From positions 1-38,157 of the forward strand of contig JBKQNY010000054.1 in assembly GCA_052145775.1 (NCBI GenBank): a stretch of 38,157 bases of DNA. The letters run 5' to 3'. Positions 25,548-33,502 of the stretch are shown here, one piece after another; position 1 is the first letter of the stretch; each line of letters begins with the position of its first letter. The stretch is from CAVYPR01 sp052145775 (GTDB lineage: Bacteria; Actinomycetota; Acidimicrobiia; Acidimicrobiales; RAAP-2). The notes under the pieces were generated by a model. It was given only the letters and a program-made list of their open reading frames with translations, searched no databases and was not told where the DNA came from. The position numbers were made by a program, and so were the translations under genes.

Positions 25548-26597
25548 ATGGTCCGGGTCACCGGCGTCGCCCAGAAGGAGGCCTGGGACCTCAATGTCCT
25601 GCCGCCGGTCGAGCGGGTGCGCCCGGGGCTGTGGTCGGTGCCGGTCCCCATCCCCGACAACCCGCTGCGCTACGTCCTCGTCTACCTGCTCGAGCTCGAT
25701 GACGGCGTGGCCATGGTCGACGCCGGGTGGAACACCGACGTCGCCTGGGAAGCCCTCCTCGACGGCCTCGCGCTGGCCGGCGGCAGCATGTCCGACGTCC
25801 AGGCGGTGGTGGTGACCCACATCCACCCGGACCACTACGGCCTGGCCGGGCGGGTCCGCGAGGCCTCGGGGGCCTGGGTGGGCCTCCACCCGGCCGACGC
25901 CGCCCTCCTGCAGGGTCGCTACGTCGACACCGACGACCTCGTCGAGCGGATGGTGCGCCTCCTGGCCGAATCGGGTGTGCCCGAGGACAAGCGGCCGGAC
26001 CTGGCCCGCGCCTCGATGGAGATCCGCTCCCTGGTCTCGATGGCCGAGCCCGACATCCTCTTGGAGGACGACCAGAAGCTCGAGCTGGCCGGCTGGGACC
26101 TGCGCACGATCTGGACGCCCGGCCACTCCCCCGGCCACATCTGCCTCTACAGCGACCACCACCGGCTCCTCCTCTCCGGCGACCACGTCCTGCCCCGCAT
26201 CACCCCGAACATCTCCTTCCACAGCCAGCAGGAGGCCAACCCCCTCGGCGACTATCTCGATTCGCTGGCCCGCATGCGCGCCTTCGACCCCGAAGAGGTC
26301 CTGCCGGCCCACGAGTACCGCTTCGCCGACCTCGAGGCCCGTCTGGAGGAGATCGAGCGCCACCATGCCGAGCGCCTCGACGGCATCGAGCAGGCCCTGG
26401 CCGACCGTCCGGGCGTCTCGGCCTGGGACCTGACCCTCGGACTCGAGTGGTCGCGGCCCTGGGACGAGATCCCGGGCTTCATGCAGCGGGCCGCCAACGG
26501 CGAGACCCTGGCCCACCTCGTCCTGCTCGAGGCCCGGGGACGGGTCCGCCGGGAGGCCGGGATCCCGGTCCGCTTCTACCTGGCCGACGGCGGCTGA
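25548..26597 (+). CDS. MBL-fold metallo-hydrolase
   Basis: Cytosolic hydrolase of the metallo-beta-lactamase fold, 349 residues. The two-metal site is shown by THIHPDHYGLAG (His91, His93, Asp95, His96), DAGWNTD, TPGHSPGHICLY, LLSGDHVLP (bridging Asp) and LPAHEYRF. An extra C-terminal helical domain (about 265-349, LEEIERHHAERLDGIEQALADR) is like that of the winged-helix tail found in LACTB2/glyoxalase II-type hydrolases. The substrate is unknown; thioesters or lactones are possible. ATG 25548 is chosen because the family N-terminus begins just after it. It converges on the DedA gene with a ten-base gap. Confidence 0.9.
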   Translation: MVRVTGVAQKEAWDLNVLPPVERVRPGLWSVPVPIPDNPLRYVLVYLLELDDGVAMVDAGWNTDVAWEALLDGLALAGGSMSDVQAVVVTHIHPDHYGLAGRVREASGAWVGLHPADAALLQGRYVDTDDLVERMVRLLAESGVPEDKRPDLARASMEIRSLVSMAEPDILLEDDQKLELAGWDLRTIWTPGHSPGHICLYSDHHRLLLSGDHVLPRITPNISFHSQQEANPLGDYLDSLARMRAFDPEEVLPAHEYRFADLEARLEEIERHHAERLDGIEQALADRPGVSAWDLTLGLEWSRPWDEIPGFMQRAANGETLAHLVLLEARGRVRREAGIPVRFYLADGG

Positions 26598-26607
26598 GCC
26601 ACCGCGC

Positions 26608-27234
26608 TCACGGGGCCAGGGGCCCGGGGTAGGCGGCCTCGGCCACCTCGACCAAGGAACTCATCTTGCGGCGGACGAGCACGACGGCGACCGCGATGAC
26701 CACGACGGCCGCCGCGGCCAGGGCCACGTCCAGGGGGGTGGAGACGGACTTGAGCGCTGTGCCGGCCAGGTAGAAGCCGAAGGCGTAGACCGCCGCCCAC
26801 ACCACCGCGCCGGCGGCGTTGGCGATCTCGAACGTACGGAACCCCATGCGCACGGTGCCGGCCAGGAAGGAGGCGTAGGCGCGCAGCACCGAGACGAAGC
26901 GGCCGAAGAAGATCACCTTGGCCCCGTGGCGGTCGAAGAGGTAGCGGGCCACCTTGATCTTGGGCTCGTCGAAGTGGATCGCCGGGCCGAATCTGCGCAG
27001 CAGGTGGTAGCCGCCCTTGTCGCCGACGATGTACCCGGCCGTCCCCCCCAAGATGGCGGCGGCCGCGGCCACAAGGAAGATCACCCAGACCGAGAGGCGG
27101 TGGGTGGCCCCGGCGTAGGTGGCCGCGGCGATCAGCGCGGTCTCGCCGGGGATCGGCACCCCGAAGCTCTCGGCCACCACCAGCGTGAAGACCGCCAGGT
27201 ACCCGTAGGTGGTGATGTAGTGGTGGATGCTCAC
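26608..27234 (-). CDS. DedA-family membrane protein
   Basis: Polytopic membrane protein of the DedA/SNARE-associated (VTT) family, thought to move lipids such as undecaprenyl phosphate across the membrane using the proton gradient. The 208 residues include VVAESFGVPIPGETALIAAATYAG (acidic residue and GxPxPGE motif), LGGTAGYIVGDKGGYHLLRRFG, GRFVSVLRAYASFLAGTVRMGFRTF (conserved Arg, Gly) and a last helix LAAAAVVVIAVAVVLVRRK. The GTG at 27234 lies four bases after the stop of the upstream zinc-ribbon gene, so parA, the zinc-ribbon gene and dedA probably form one transcript. Confidence 0.93.
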   Translation of the reverse strand: MSIHHYITTYGYLAVFTLVVAESFGVPIPGETALIAAATYAGATHRLSVWVIFLVAAAAAILGGTAGYIVGDKGGYHLLRRFGPAIHFDEPKIKVARYLFDRHGAKVIFFGRFVSVLRAYASFLAGTVRMGFRTFEIANAAGAVVWAAVYAFGFYLAGTALKSVSTPLDVALAAAAVVVIAVAVVLVRRKMSSLVEVAEAAYPGPLAP

Positions 27235-27238
27235 GGCG

Positions 27239-27664
27239 TCAGGGACGGCGGATGGTGACCCCGGCCCACACCCTCCGCCGGCACGCCGGGCAGGTCATGC
27301 GGTGGTCGAACCTCCCCCGCGGCAGCCAGTAGCCCAGGGGCAGCTGGTAGATGACGAAGTCGAGGACGCCGATGCGGCTCTGCGCGCCGCAGGACGCGCA
27401 CGTCACCACGATGGGGCCCCGGCCGATCCCGGGACGCTCGGCGTCGTCCGCCGCCTCTGGCCCGGGACGCGTCGAGAACAGGGCCCGCTTGCCCAGCGGG
27501 TCCCTCCCCTGGTCCCGCTCGCCGGCCACCTGGTCCCCGGGATCGTGGCCCTCGGCCACCGGCAGCCAGAAAAGGGCGCGCCGGCCGAGCGGGTCCGGGG
27601 CCCTCTTGGCCCGGGAGCGCCCTTCCTCCGGCGGACCCTCGGTCCGCCCGTCGTCGCCGGTCAC
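27239..27664 (-). CDS. Zinc-ribbon protein with two DPLG(R/K)RALF motifs
   Basis: Unrecognised protein of 141 residues. The N-terminal 70 residues are disordered and charged and hold a repeated linear motif, DPLGRRALFWLP (about 24-35) and DPLGKRALFSTRP (about 55-67). The C-terminal part has CASC and CPAC pairs about 37 residues apart, around a hydrophobic stretch (IGVLDFVIYQLPLGYWLP), which fits a zinc-ribbon. It probably binds partners through the repeats; no enzymatic residues are visible. The GTG at 27664 lies four bases after the parA stop and dedA begins four bases after its own stop, so it is the middle gene of an operon. Confidence 0.75.
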   Translation of the reverse strand: MTGDDGRTEGPPEEGRSRAKRAPDPLGRRALFWLPVAEGHDPGDQVAGERDQGRDPLGKRALFSTRPGPEAADDAERPGIGRGPIVVTCASCGAQSRIGVLDFVIYQLPLGYWLPRGRFDHRMTCPACRRRVWAGVTIRRP

Positions 27665-27668
27665 GCCC

Positions 27669-28442
27669 CTACCCTGCGGACAGCAGGTTCCAGAGCGCGG
27701 CGGCCAGCTGGCGGTAGGCGTCGGCGCCGGTCGAGGCCGGCGCGTACTGCAGGATCGACATGCCGTGCTCGGGCGACTCGGCGAACCGCACCGACTTGGG
27801 CACCGGCGGGTCCAGCAGTCTCAGGCCGTAGCGGGACTCGACCTCGGCCAGCACGTGGCGGGCGTGACGGGTGCGCCCGTCGTACATGGTGGCGACCACC
27901 CCCACCACCTCGAGCCCGGGGTTGGCGAACAGCCGGACGTCCTCGATGGTCTCGAGCAGCTGGCCCACGCCGCGGTGGCTGAGCGCCTCGCACTGCAGCG
28001 GCACCAGCACCCGCTCGGCGGCGGTCAGGCCGTTGATGGTGAGCACGCCGAGCGACGGGGGGCAGTCGATGAGGACGACGTCGTGCGTCGCCAGCTCGGG
28101 CTGGAGGGCCCGGGCCAGCACGTGCTCGCGCCCGGTCTTGGCCAGCAGGTGCACCTCGGCGCCGGCCAGGTCGATGGTGGCCGGGGCGAGCGAGAGCCCG
28201 TCCACCCCCTCGACCGGGCGCACCACGTCGGCCACCTTGGCCCGCCGCACCAGGACGTCGTGGAGGGAGGAGTCGAGGGAGTCGGGGTCAAAGCCGAAGG
28301 AGTAGGTGAGGCAGGCCTGGGGGTCGAGGTCGACCACGAGGGTGCGCCGGCCGGCCTGGGCCAGCGCCACGCCGAGCGACTGGACCGTGGTGGTCTTGGC
28401 CACGCCGCCCTTCTGGTTGGCCACGGCCACCACCTTCGCCAT
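27669..28442 (-). CDS. ParA/Soj-type ATPase
   Basis: Walker ATPase of the ParA/MinD superfamily, 257 residues. The deviant Walker A KGGVAKTT is at 11-18 (signature Lys present), Walker A' VVDLDPQACLTY and Walker B VVLIDCPPSLGVLTINGL; it ends without a long DNA-binding extension. Such proteins position DNA or large complexes by a nucleoid-bound gradient. No parB and no parS-like sequence is seen nearby, so this is an orphan ParA, not the chromosomal pair. A TAGACT box six bases before ATG 28442 suggests a leaderless mRNA. It is divergent from an atypical response regulator and followed by the zinc-ribbon and DedA genes. Confidence 0.92.
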   Translation of the reverse strand: MAKVVAVANQKGGVAKTTTVQSLGVALAQAGRRTLVVDLDPQACLTYSFGFDPDSLDSSLHDVLVRRAKVADVVRPVEGVDGLSLAPATIDLAGAEVHLLAKTGREHVLARALQPELATHDVVLIDCPPSLGVLTINGLTAAERVLVPLQCEALSHRGVGQLLETIEDVRLFANPGLEVVGVVATMYDGRTRHARHVLAEVESRYGLRLLDPPVPKSVRFAESPEHGMSILQYAPASTGADAYRQLAAALWNLLSAG

Positions 28443-28448
28443 GGCGGG

Positions 28449-28454
28449 AGTCTA
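28449..28454 (-). promoter_or_regulatory. Candidate -10 box for a leaderless parA mRNA
   Basis: TAGACT on the minus strand, exactly six bases before the parA ATG. No Shine-Dalgarno sequence and no clear -35 box. Confidence 0.4.
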
Positions 28455-28516
28455 CGACCGACCGGCGTCGCGGTCTGTGGGGACCGGGGACGGCGAACCC
28501 CCCCCGAACGGCCAGC

Positions 28517-28542
28517 GGGGCCCCTTCCGCAGAAGGGACCCC
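28517..28542. other. Long hairpin in the parA/response-regulator intergenic region
   Basis: GGGG-C-CCCTT and AAGGG-A-CCCC pair over ten positions with one mismatch, around the loop CCGCAG. It sits centrally in the 242-base divergent region, outside both genes. It could be a terminator-like element, a small RNA stem or a binding site. Confidence 0.4.
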
Positions 28543-28672
28543 GTTGCTGCCGGCCTTGTTTCCCCGCACACGCCCCCACTCACTCCCCTTGTCGCCGGTC
28601 TGGGGAGCCGCGTGACTGCAGAATTTTCCGTGACGTAAGCGCGCGACTCAACACCTGTGATCGCGCGCCCGG

Positions 28673-28678
28673 TACGCT
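28673..28678 (+). promoter_or_regulatory. Candidate -10 box for a leaderless response-regulator mRNA
   Basis: TACGCT lies six bases before the GTG at 28685 and nothing like a Shine-Dalgarno site is present. AACACC, 17 bases upstream, is a weak -35 candidate. Confidence 0.4.
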
Positions 28679-28684
28679 GACCCG

Positions 28685-29398
28685 GTGCCGGCCACCGTGG
28701 CCATCGTCGACGACAACCTGTGGGTCCGCCATGGGCGGGCCGCCGCCCTCGGCGAGCACGGGGGCTTCGACGTCGTCGAGCTCGAGCACCGGCGGGCCAC
28801 CGAGCTCGGGGCGGGCTGGGCCGCGGTCGACGTCGCCCTGGTCGACGCGCACGACGATTCCGAGCCCTTCGACCGCTTCCCCGGGGTGGGCGTGGTCGAG
28901 GCCATCCGCGCCGCCGGCCGCCCCACAACGGCGGTGGTCGTGGTCAGCCGCCTGGTGGACAACCCGTACCTGCGGCTCCGGCTGGCCGAGGCCGGGGCCG
29001 ACTACTGCTACCACCACGAGGAGGTGTCCGACCCCGAGGCACTCGTGGCCGTGGTCACCGCTCCCTCGCCCGACCACAAGGTGGTCTGGCCGGAACGGGC
29101 CGCCCTGGCCGACCTGGGCCTCGGTGCGGCGGCACGGCCCAACGCCACGCTCCACTTCCTCGCGGCGGAGGGGCTCGAGGAGGCGTTCGAGGTGGGCGTG
29201 CCCCAGAAGTCCCTCGAGCTCTCCCGGCGGACCATCATGCGCGTCCGGCGCGAGGTCGGTCGGCTGACCGGCCTGCGTGCGCCCCTCGGCTCGGGCCGCG
29301 GCCTCGACGCGCCCGACTGGCGCACGGTCGTCGACTTCGTGAACCGGGCTCGCGGCGTCGAGCTCCGCCACCCGCTCCGGAACGCCCCCGACGACTGA
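28685..29398 (+). CDS. Atypical response-regulator protein with C-terminal DNA-binding region
   Basis: Protein of 237 residues. The first 115 resemble a receiver domain: VAIVDDNLW (D9, D10), ALVDAHDD (acceptor-like D54), VVVVSRL (Ser in the Thr/Ser position). The conserved switch Lys is replaced; the GADYCYHHEEV stretch has none. The C-terminal part (SLELSRRTIMRVRREVGRL at about 179-197) looks like a helix-turn-helix but not a clean LuxR or winged-helix domain. Phosphorylation-dependent signalling is therefore uncertain. There is no kinase gene beside it. It is divergent from parA and converges on the phosphoesterase with an eight-base gap. The GTG start is supported by the TACGCT box. Confidence 0.72.
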   Translation: MPATVAIVDDNLWVRHGRAAALGEHGGFDVVELEHRRATELGAGWAAVDVALVDAHDDSEPFDRFPGVGVVEAIRAAGRPTTAVVVVSRLVDNPYLRLRLAEAGADYCYHHEEVSDPEALVAVVTAPSPDHKVVWPERAALADLGLGAAARPNATLHFLAAEGLEEAFEVGVPQKSLELSRRTIMRVRREVGRLTGLRAPLGSGRGLDAPDWRTVVDFVNRARGVELRHPLRNAPDD

Positions 29399-29406
29399 GA
29401 GCCGCC

Positions 29407-30957
29407 CTACAGCTGCCGGGGCATCACCTGGGGCCGGGGGATCGGGTACAAGGGCTGGTCTGTGCCGACCTCGTAGAAGTTGGCGCCGGAGCACCCGGCC
29501 CCCAGCGCCGCCTGCTCGGTGTCGCCGCTGGTCGACGGCAGCCGCGGTCGGCTCGTGTCGGCCGAGCCCAGGCGCAGGGCCCCGGTCAGGTCCGAGACCG
29601 TCTTGCGGCGCCAGTGCGAGACGTTGGGGGCACGCACCCCGAACCGCTCCTCCAAGAAGCGTAGCTGCGAGGTGTGGTCGGAGACCTGGGAGAAGACCCG
29701 TCCGCCCCGGCTGAAGGGGGAGACCACGAACATGGGCACCCGGAAGCCGAGGCCGATGGGTCCGGCGATGCCCCCGGCGGTCGAGGGGAGGGGGTGGACC
29801 GTGACGTACTCGCCTGGGGTGCCCGGGGGCGCCACCGGGGGCGCAACGTGGTCGAAGAAGCCGTCGTTCTCGTCGTACATGACGAACAGGACGGTCTTCG
29901 CCCAGACCTCGGGGTTATCGAGCAACGCCCGGAGCACCGAGTCGATCGTGGTGGCCCCGAGGCTGGACGGGGCCGGGGGGTGCTCGTCGTGGCCGACCAT
30001 GGGGATCAGCCACGACACCTTGGGCAAGGTGCCGTTTCGAACGTCGGCCGTGAAGTCGTCGGGGAAGGTGTAGTTGAAGGCCTTGTCGTAGAGGGTCGAG
30101 CCGGGGCTCGAGAACTGCTTGAAGTAGGCCATCACCGAGTCGGTGACGGCCAGGACGCTCGGCAGACTCACGTCGTAGAGGGGGCCGGGTGGGTTGTAGA
30201 CCTTCCAGCTCACGCCGGCGTCCTCGAGCACCTCGGGCATCGTCGGCCAGTCGACCGAGAACCTGGCCGACGGCGACGGGTTGGTGATGAGCACCGGCCC
30301 GCCGTGGAGGCCCGCCGGGTCCAGCGTCCCCGAGACGGCCATGAGGCGGTTGGGGTGGGTGGGTCCCATCACCGAGCAGTGGTAGTTGTCGCAGAGGGTG
30401 AAGGCGTCGGCCAGCGCGTAGTGGTACGGGACGTCCTTGCGGCGGTAGTAGCCCATGGTCAGGGGCCCGTACCCGGGCCCCTCGTACTCGTCCATGGTGT
30501 GCACCTTCACGAAGTCAGCCATGCTGCCCCGGTCCCAGCAGAGGTGCTGGGGGGCCCAGCTGTGGGTGAGGTCGTGGGTACAGCTGGCCTGGCCCGACGA
30601 GATGTCGAGGTGGAACGGGAGGAGGACCCCCCCGGGAACCGCCGACGCCCGCTGGGCGAACACGCCGTCGCTCCCCTGCGGGTGGTCGTCGAACCCCCGC
30701 ACGCCCGGGTACACGCCGAAGTAGTGGTCGAAGGAGCGGTTCTCCTGCATCAAGAACACCACGTGCTCGACCGCGCCCAGGTCGGATCCGGCGGGCGGGG
30801 TGGCGGCGGCCCGGCGCACGTTGGCGGCGTGTCCGGCCCGCCCGGCCAGCACCACCCCGGCCGAGCCCGCCAGGGCCAGCTCGAGCAGGTGGCGCCGGGA
30901 GAGCACCCGCTGGACGAGGTCCTCGTCCCTGCGGTCCGAACTGCGGTACGCGGCCAT
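29407..30957 (-). CDS. Tat-exported phospholipase C-type phosphoesterase
   Basis: Secreted phosphodiesterase of the bacterial phospholipase C/acid phosphatase family, 516 residues. The Tat signal is at about 18-46: SRRHLLELALAGSAGVVLAGRAGHA. The catalytic start is VEHVVFLMQENRSFDHYFGVYPG (metal and nucleophile region, 64-86), followed by FTLCDNYHCSVMGPTHPNRL, TVLFVMYDENDGFFDHVAPP (metal Asp/Glu/His) and FRVPMFVVSPFSRGG. The ATG at 30957 follows a GGAGGAG site. It acts outside the cell on phospholipids or other phosphodiesters; phosphate scavenging is the likely benefit, but no PHO-box was recognised. It stands alone, with a convergent response regulator on the left and a divergent oxidoreductase on the right. 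Confidence 0.9.
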   Translation of the reverse strand: MAAYRSSDRRDEDLVQRVLSRRHLLELALAGSAGVVLAGRAGHAANVRRAAATPPAGSDLGAVEHVVFLMQENRSFDHYFGVYPGVRGFDDHPQGSDGVFAQRASAVPGGVLLPFHLDISSGQASCTHDLTHSWAPQHLCWDRGSMADFVKVHTMDEYEGPGYGPLTMGYYRRKDVPYHYALADAFTLCDNYHCSVMGPTHPNRLMAVSGTLDPAGLHGGPVLITNPSPSARFSVDWPTMPEVLEDAGVSWKVYNPPGPLYDVSLPSVLAVTDSVMAYFKQFSSPGSTLYDKAFNYTFPDDFTADVRNGTLPKVSWLIPMVGHDEHPPAPSSLGATTIDSVLRALLDNPEVWAKTVLFVMYDENDGFFDHVAPPVAPPGTPGEYVTVHPLPSTAGGIAGPIGLGFRVPMFVVSPFSRGGRVFSQVSDHTSQLRFLEERFGVRAPNVSHWRRKTVSDLTGALRLGSADTSRPRLPSTSGDTEQAALGAGCSGANFYEVGTDQPLYPIPRPQVMPRQL

Positions 30958-31092
30958 GGCTCTCCTCCCCCGGGCCAGTAGCCCCGGACCCTACTCCGAG
31001 GGCCCGGACGGTGCGGGGCGGGCCGGCGGTACGCTCGCCGAGGGGCGCCCCGTGTCACCGCCGCCCCGCCGCCCACCGAGAGGACCCCCGCC

Positions 31093-32055
31093 ATGACGGT
31101 CACCCGCTTCGGACTGCAGATCCCGAGCTTCACCTACGCCGGCGTCGACGACGGCGAGCTGTTCGAGAAGGTGGCCGAGATCGCGGTCACCGCCGAGGAG
31201 TCGGGGTTCGACTCGCTGTGGGTGATGGACCACTTCTACCAGATCGCCATGGTCGGTCCCCGCACGGACCCCATGCTGGAGGCCTACACCCTGCTCGGCG
31301 GCCTCGCCGGTCGGACTCGCAAGGCCCGCCTCGGCGCACTGGTGACCGGCGTCACCTACCGCAACCCGGCCCTCCTGGCCAAGGAGGTGACCACCCTCGA
31401 CGTGGTCTCGGCGGGACGGGCGATCCTCGGCATCGGCGCGGCCTGGAACGACGACGAGCACGCCGGCTACGGCTTCGACTTCCCCGCGGCCTCCGAGCGG
31501 TTCGAGCGGCTCGAGGAGGCCCTCACCATCTGCCGGGCCATGTTCGACGGCAACGAGCCGACCTATTCGGGCCGCCACTACCGCGTCGAGGGGGCACTCA
31601 ACATCCCGCGGCCGGTGCAGGCCGGGGGGATCCCGATCCTGGTGGGCGGGAGCGGCGAGCGCAAGACCCTGCGGCTGGTGGCCAAGTACGCCGACGCCTG
31701 CAACCTCTTCGGCGACCTGGAGACCGTCCGCCACAAGCTCGAGGTGCTCGACCGCCACTGCGCCGACGTCGGGCGCGACCCGGCCGAGATCACCAAGACC
31801 CGTCTGGGCGGCCTGGTCGTGGCCGGGACCGCGGACGAGGCGGAGCGCAAGGTCCGCCGGATCGCCGAGTCCAGGGGCGTCGACCCCGCCTTCTACGCCG
31901 GCTATGCCATGGCCGGGGACCCCGACGCGGTCTGCGAGCAGGTGGCCGCCTACCTCGACGCCGGGCTCGACGGCCTCATCTTCAACATGGACGACGCCCA
32001 GGACATCGAGCCGGTGCGACTGGCTGGCAAGACGCTGAGCGCCGCCTTCGGCTGA
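31093..32055 (+). CDS. LLM-class F420-dependent oxidoreductase
   Basis: Flavin/deazaflavin oxidoreductase of the luciferase-like monooxygenase TIM-barrel family, 320 residues. The N-terminus MTVTRFGLQIPSFTY, ESGFDSLWVMDHFYQ, TRKARLGALVTGVTYRNPALLAKEVTTLDVVS, GIGAAWNDDEHAGYGFDFP and IPILVGGSGERKTLRLVAKYAD match the actinobacterial F420 subfamily. It probably reduces or oxidises a cytosolic substrate with F420; the substrate is unknown. The ATG at 31093 follows GAGAGGA. A TACGCT box about 60 bases upstream is a possible promoter. It converges on the DinB gene, and the thiol-linked genes to the right may share its physiology. Confidence 0.92.
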   Translation: MTVTRFGLQIPSFTYAGVDDGELFEKVAEIAVTAEESGFDSLWVMDHFYQIAMVGPRTDPMLEAYTLLGGLAGRTRKARLGALVTGVTYRNPALLAKEVTTLDVVSAGRAILGIGAAWNDDEHAGYGFDFPAASERFERLEEALTICRAMFDGNEPTYSGRHYRVEGALNIPRPVQAGGIPILVGGSGERKTLRLVAKYADACNLFGDLETVRHKLEVLDRHCADVGRDPAEITKTRLGGLVVAGTADEAERKVRRIAESRGVDPAFYAGYAMAGDPDAVCEQVAAYLDAGLDGLIFNMDDAQDIEPVRLAGKTLSAAFG

Positions 32056-32076
32056 GCGCGCCCGCCGGAGGCCCCG

Positions 32077-32646
32077 TCAGGACGTCATCCCGCCCAGGCC
32101 GACCAGTCCGCGGGCGAGCTCGATCTCGCCCATGTGGCGCAGGCCGTGCTGGTAGATCCAGCACTCTGCGGCGTCGAGGAGGGTGACGCCCTCGGGGCCG
32201 GCCACCCGCGCGCTGAAGGTGGAGGCGACCTGGGCGGGGAACGGGCGCGAGACCACCACCCGAGTGAGTTCGGCCGGGTCGAGTGCGGCCAGCCACTCCT
32301 CGGTCCGGTCGAACACGGCGTGCAGGTACTCCTTGAACGCCTCGTAGTCGCCGATCCGCTGGTGGACCATCTCGGCCACGGTGCGGTGCTTGCCGTGGTC
32401 GGCGATGGCCGGGCGGACCCGTGCCGCCCAGCCGTCGTCCCAGATCGGCGGGGTCCCGGTCATCACCAGGAAGGAGGCGTCGATCATGTTGGCGATGTGG
32501 AAAAGGCTGAAGGCGATGGGCAGCACCCCCTCGCGTTCGAAGTGGTTGACCTGCTCGGGGCCCATCGAGTCGAGGGCGTCGGTGTAGACCGAGTGCAGGG
32601 CGCCCATCCGGCGCTGCAGGGAGTCGAGGACCAGTTCGGTGGGCAC
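32077..32646 (-). CDS. DinB-superfamily protein (thiol-dependent transferase fold)
   Basis: Four-helix-bundle protein of 189 residues with the full metal triad expected in DinB/YfiT proteins: H50 in FSLFHIANM, H167 and H171 in YQHGLRHMGEI. In actinobacteria many such proteins use mycothiol to conjugate or isomerise electrophiles; that activity is inferred here. The GTG at 32646 is preceded by a perfect AGGAGG at 32658-32653, six bases upstream, which decides the start; the longer frame overlaps the neighbour's promoter. It is divergent from the DsbA-like gene and converges on the LLM gene. Confidence 0.85.
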   Translation of the reverse strand: MPTELVLDSLQRRMGALHSVYTDALDSMGPEQVNHFEREGVLPIAFSLFHIANMIDASFLVMTGTPPIWDDGWAARVRPAIADHGKHRTVAEMVHQRIGDYEAFKEYLHAVFDRTEEWLAALDPAELTRVVVSRPFPAQVASTFSARVAGPEGVTLLDAAECWIYQHGLRHMGEIELARGLVGLGGMTS

Positions 32647-32723
32647 GGTGCGCCTCCTGGGTCTGGCGGCCACACCCGGAGGGCCGAGGCCGCCGCGTCG
32701 GTCGCCGCCCGGTACGCGATCAC

Positions 32724-32752
32724 TTGTCAGCAGTTGTGTCAAGAAATACGGT
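32724..32752 (+). promoter_or_regulatory. Promoter of the DsbA-like/MPI/TetR operon
   Basis: TTGTCA (32724-32729), a 17-base spacer and TACGGT (32747-32752) lie six bases before ATG 32759. This is the best sigma-70-type promoter in the window and implies a leaderless mRNA. A TetR regulator at the end of the operon may bind near here, although I see no clear palindrome. Confidence 0.6.
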
Positions 32753-32758
32753 GGGCCG

Positions 32759-33502
32759 ATGGGCACGGGCAGCCCGGTCGATCGGCCGGCCTCCGTCGAC
32801 TTCCACTTCGACCTCATGTGCCCGTTCGCCTACCTGACCTCCCTGTGGATCCGCGAGGTGCGCGCCCTGACCGGGACCGAGGTCAACTGGCGGTTCTTCA
32901 GCCTCGAGGAGGTCAACCGCCCCGAGGGCAAGAAGCACCCATGGGAGCGCGAGTGGTCCTACGGATGGTCGATGATGCGGGTCGGCGCCGCCCTCCGTCG
33001 CCAGGACATGGCGCTGCTCGACGCTTGGTACCTTGCGGCCGGCCGGGCCCTGCACGCCGAGGGGCGCAAGCCCCACCGTCCCGAGGTGGCCCGCGAGATC
33101 CTCTCGGCCCTCGATCTCGACCCGGAGATCGTCGACCACGCCATCGCCGACCCCACCACCGGCGACGAGGTGACGGCCGAGCACCGCCGGGTCATCGACG
33201 CCGGGGGGTTCGGGGTGCCCACCCTCTTCTTCCCAGACGGGCAGTGCCTCTTCGGCCCGGTCGTCATCGACCCCCCGACCGGGGACGCGGCCCTGCGGTT
33301 GTGGGATGCGGTGCTGGCCTGGACCGAATTCCCCCACCTCTACGAGCTCCAGCGGCCGAAGTCGGCCGCCGACCAGCGCGACATCGTCGAGGCCCTCAGC
33401 CCCTACCTGGCCGGTCGGGACTGGGCGAGCGTCGACCGCGGCAGGGTGATCGACCTCGAGCTCATGGGACAGCGGTCCGCCGCGGAGGGATCGGGTGGCT
33501 GA
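32759..33502 (+). CDS. DsbA-like protein of the mycothiol-dependent nitroreductase (Rv2466c-like) type, monothiol
   Basis: Thioredoxin-fold protein with inserted helical domain, 247 residues. The active-site segment FHFDLMCPFAYLTSLWI aligns with the FWFDPLCPWCWITSRWI region of the mycobacterial mycothiol-dependent reductase, but the second Cys is Ala (C21-P-F-A24). The cis-Pro loop is GVPTLFF, followed by LFGPVVIDPP and LWDAVLAWTEFPHLYELQRPKS, again as in that family. With a single Cys it would work by glutathionylation-like mixed disulfides with mycothiol. There is no signal peptide, so it is cytosolic. It overlaps the next gene by eight bases; the operon also contains a mycothiol-type isomerase. 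Substrate unknown. Confidence 0.85.
   Translation: MGTGSPVDRPASVDFHFDLMCPFAYLTSLWIREVRALTGTEVNWRFFSLEEVNRPEGKKHPWEREWSYGWSMMRVGAALRRQDMALLDAWYLAAGRALHAEGRKPHRPEVAREILSALDLDPEIVDHAIADPTTGDEVTAEHRRVIDAGGFGVPTLFFPDGQCLFGPVVIDPPTGDAALRLWDAVLAWTEFPHLYELQRPKSAADQRDIVEALSPYLAGRDWASVDRGRVIDLELMGQRSAAEGSGG

Noticed and set aside
28443..28684. parS site near the orphan parA
   Set aside because: No sequence close to the palindromic parS consensus was found here or in nearby gaps.
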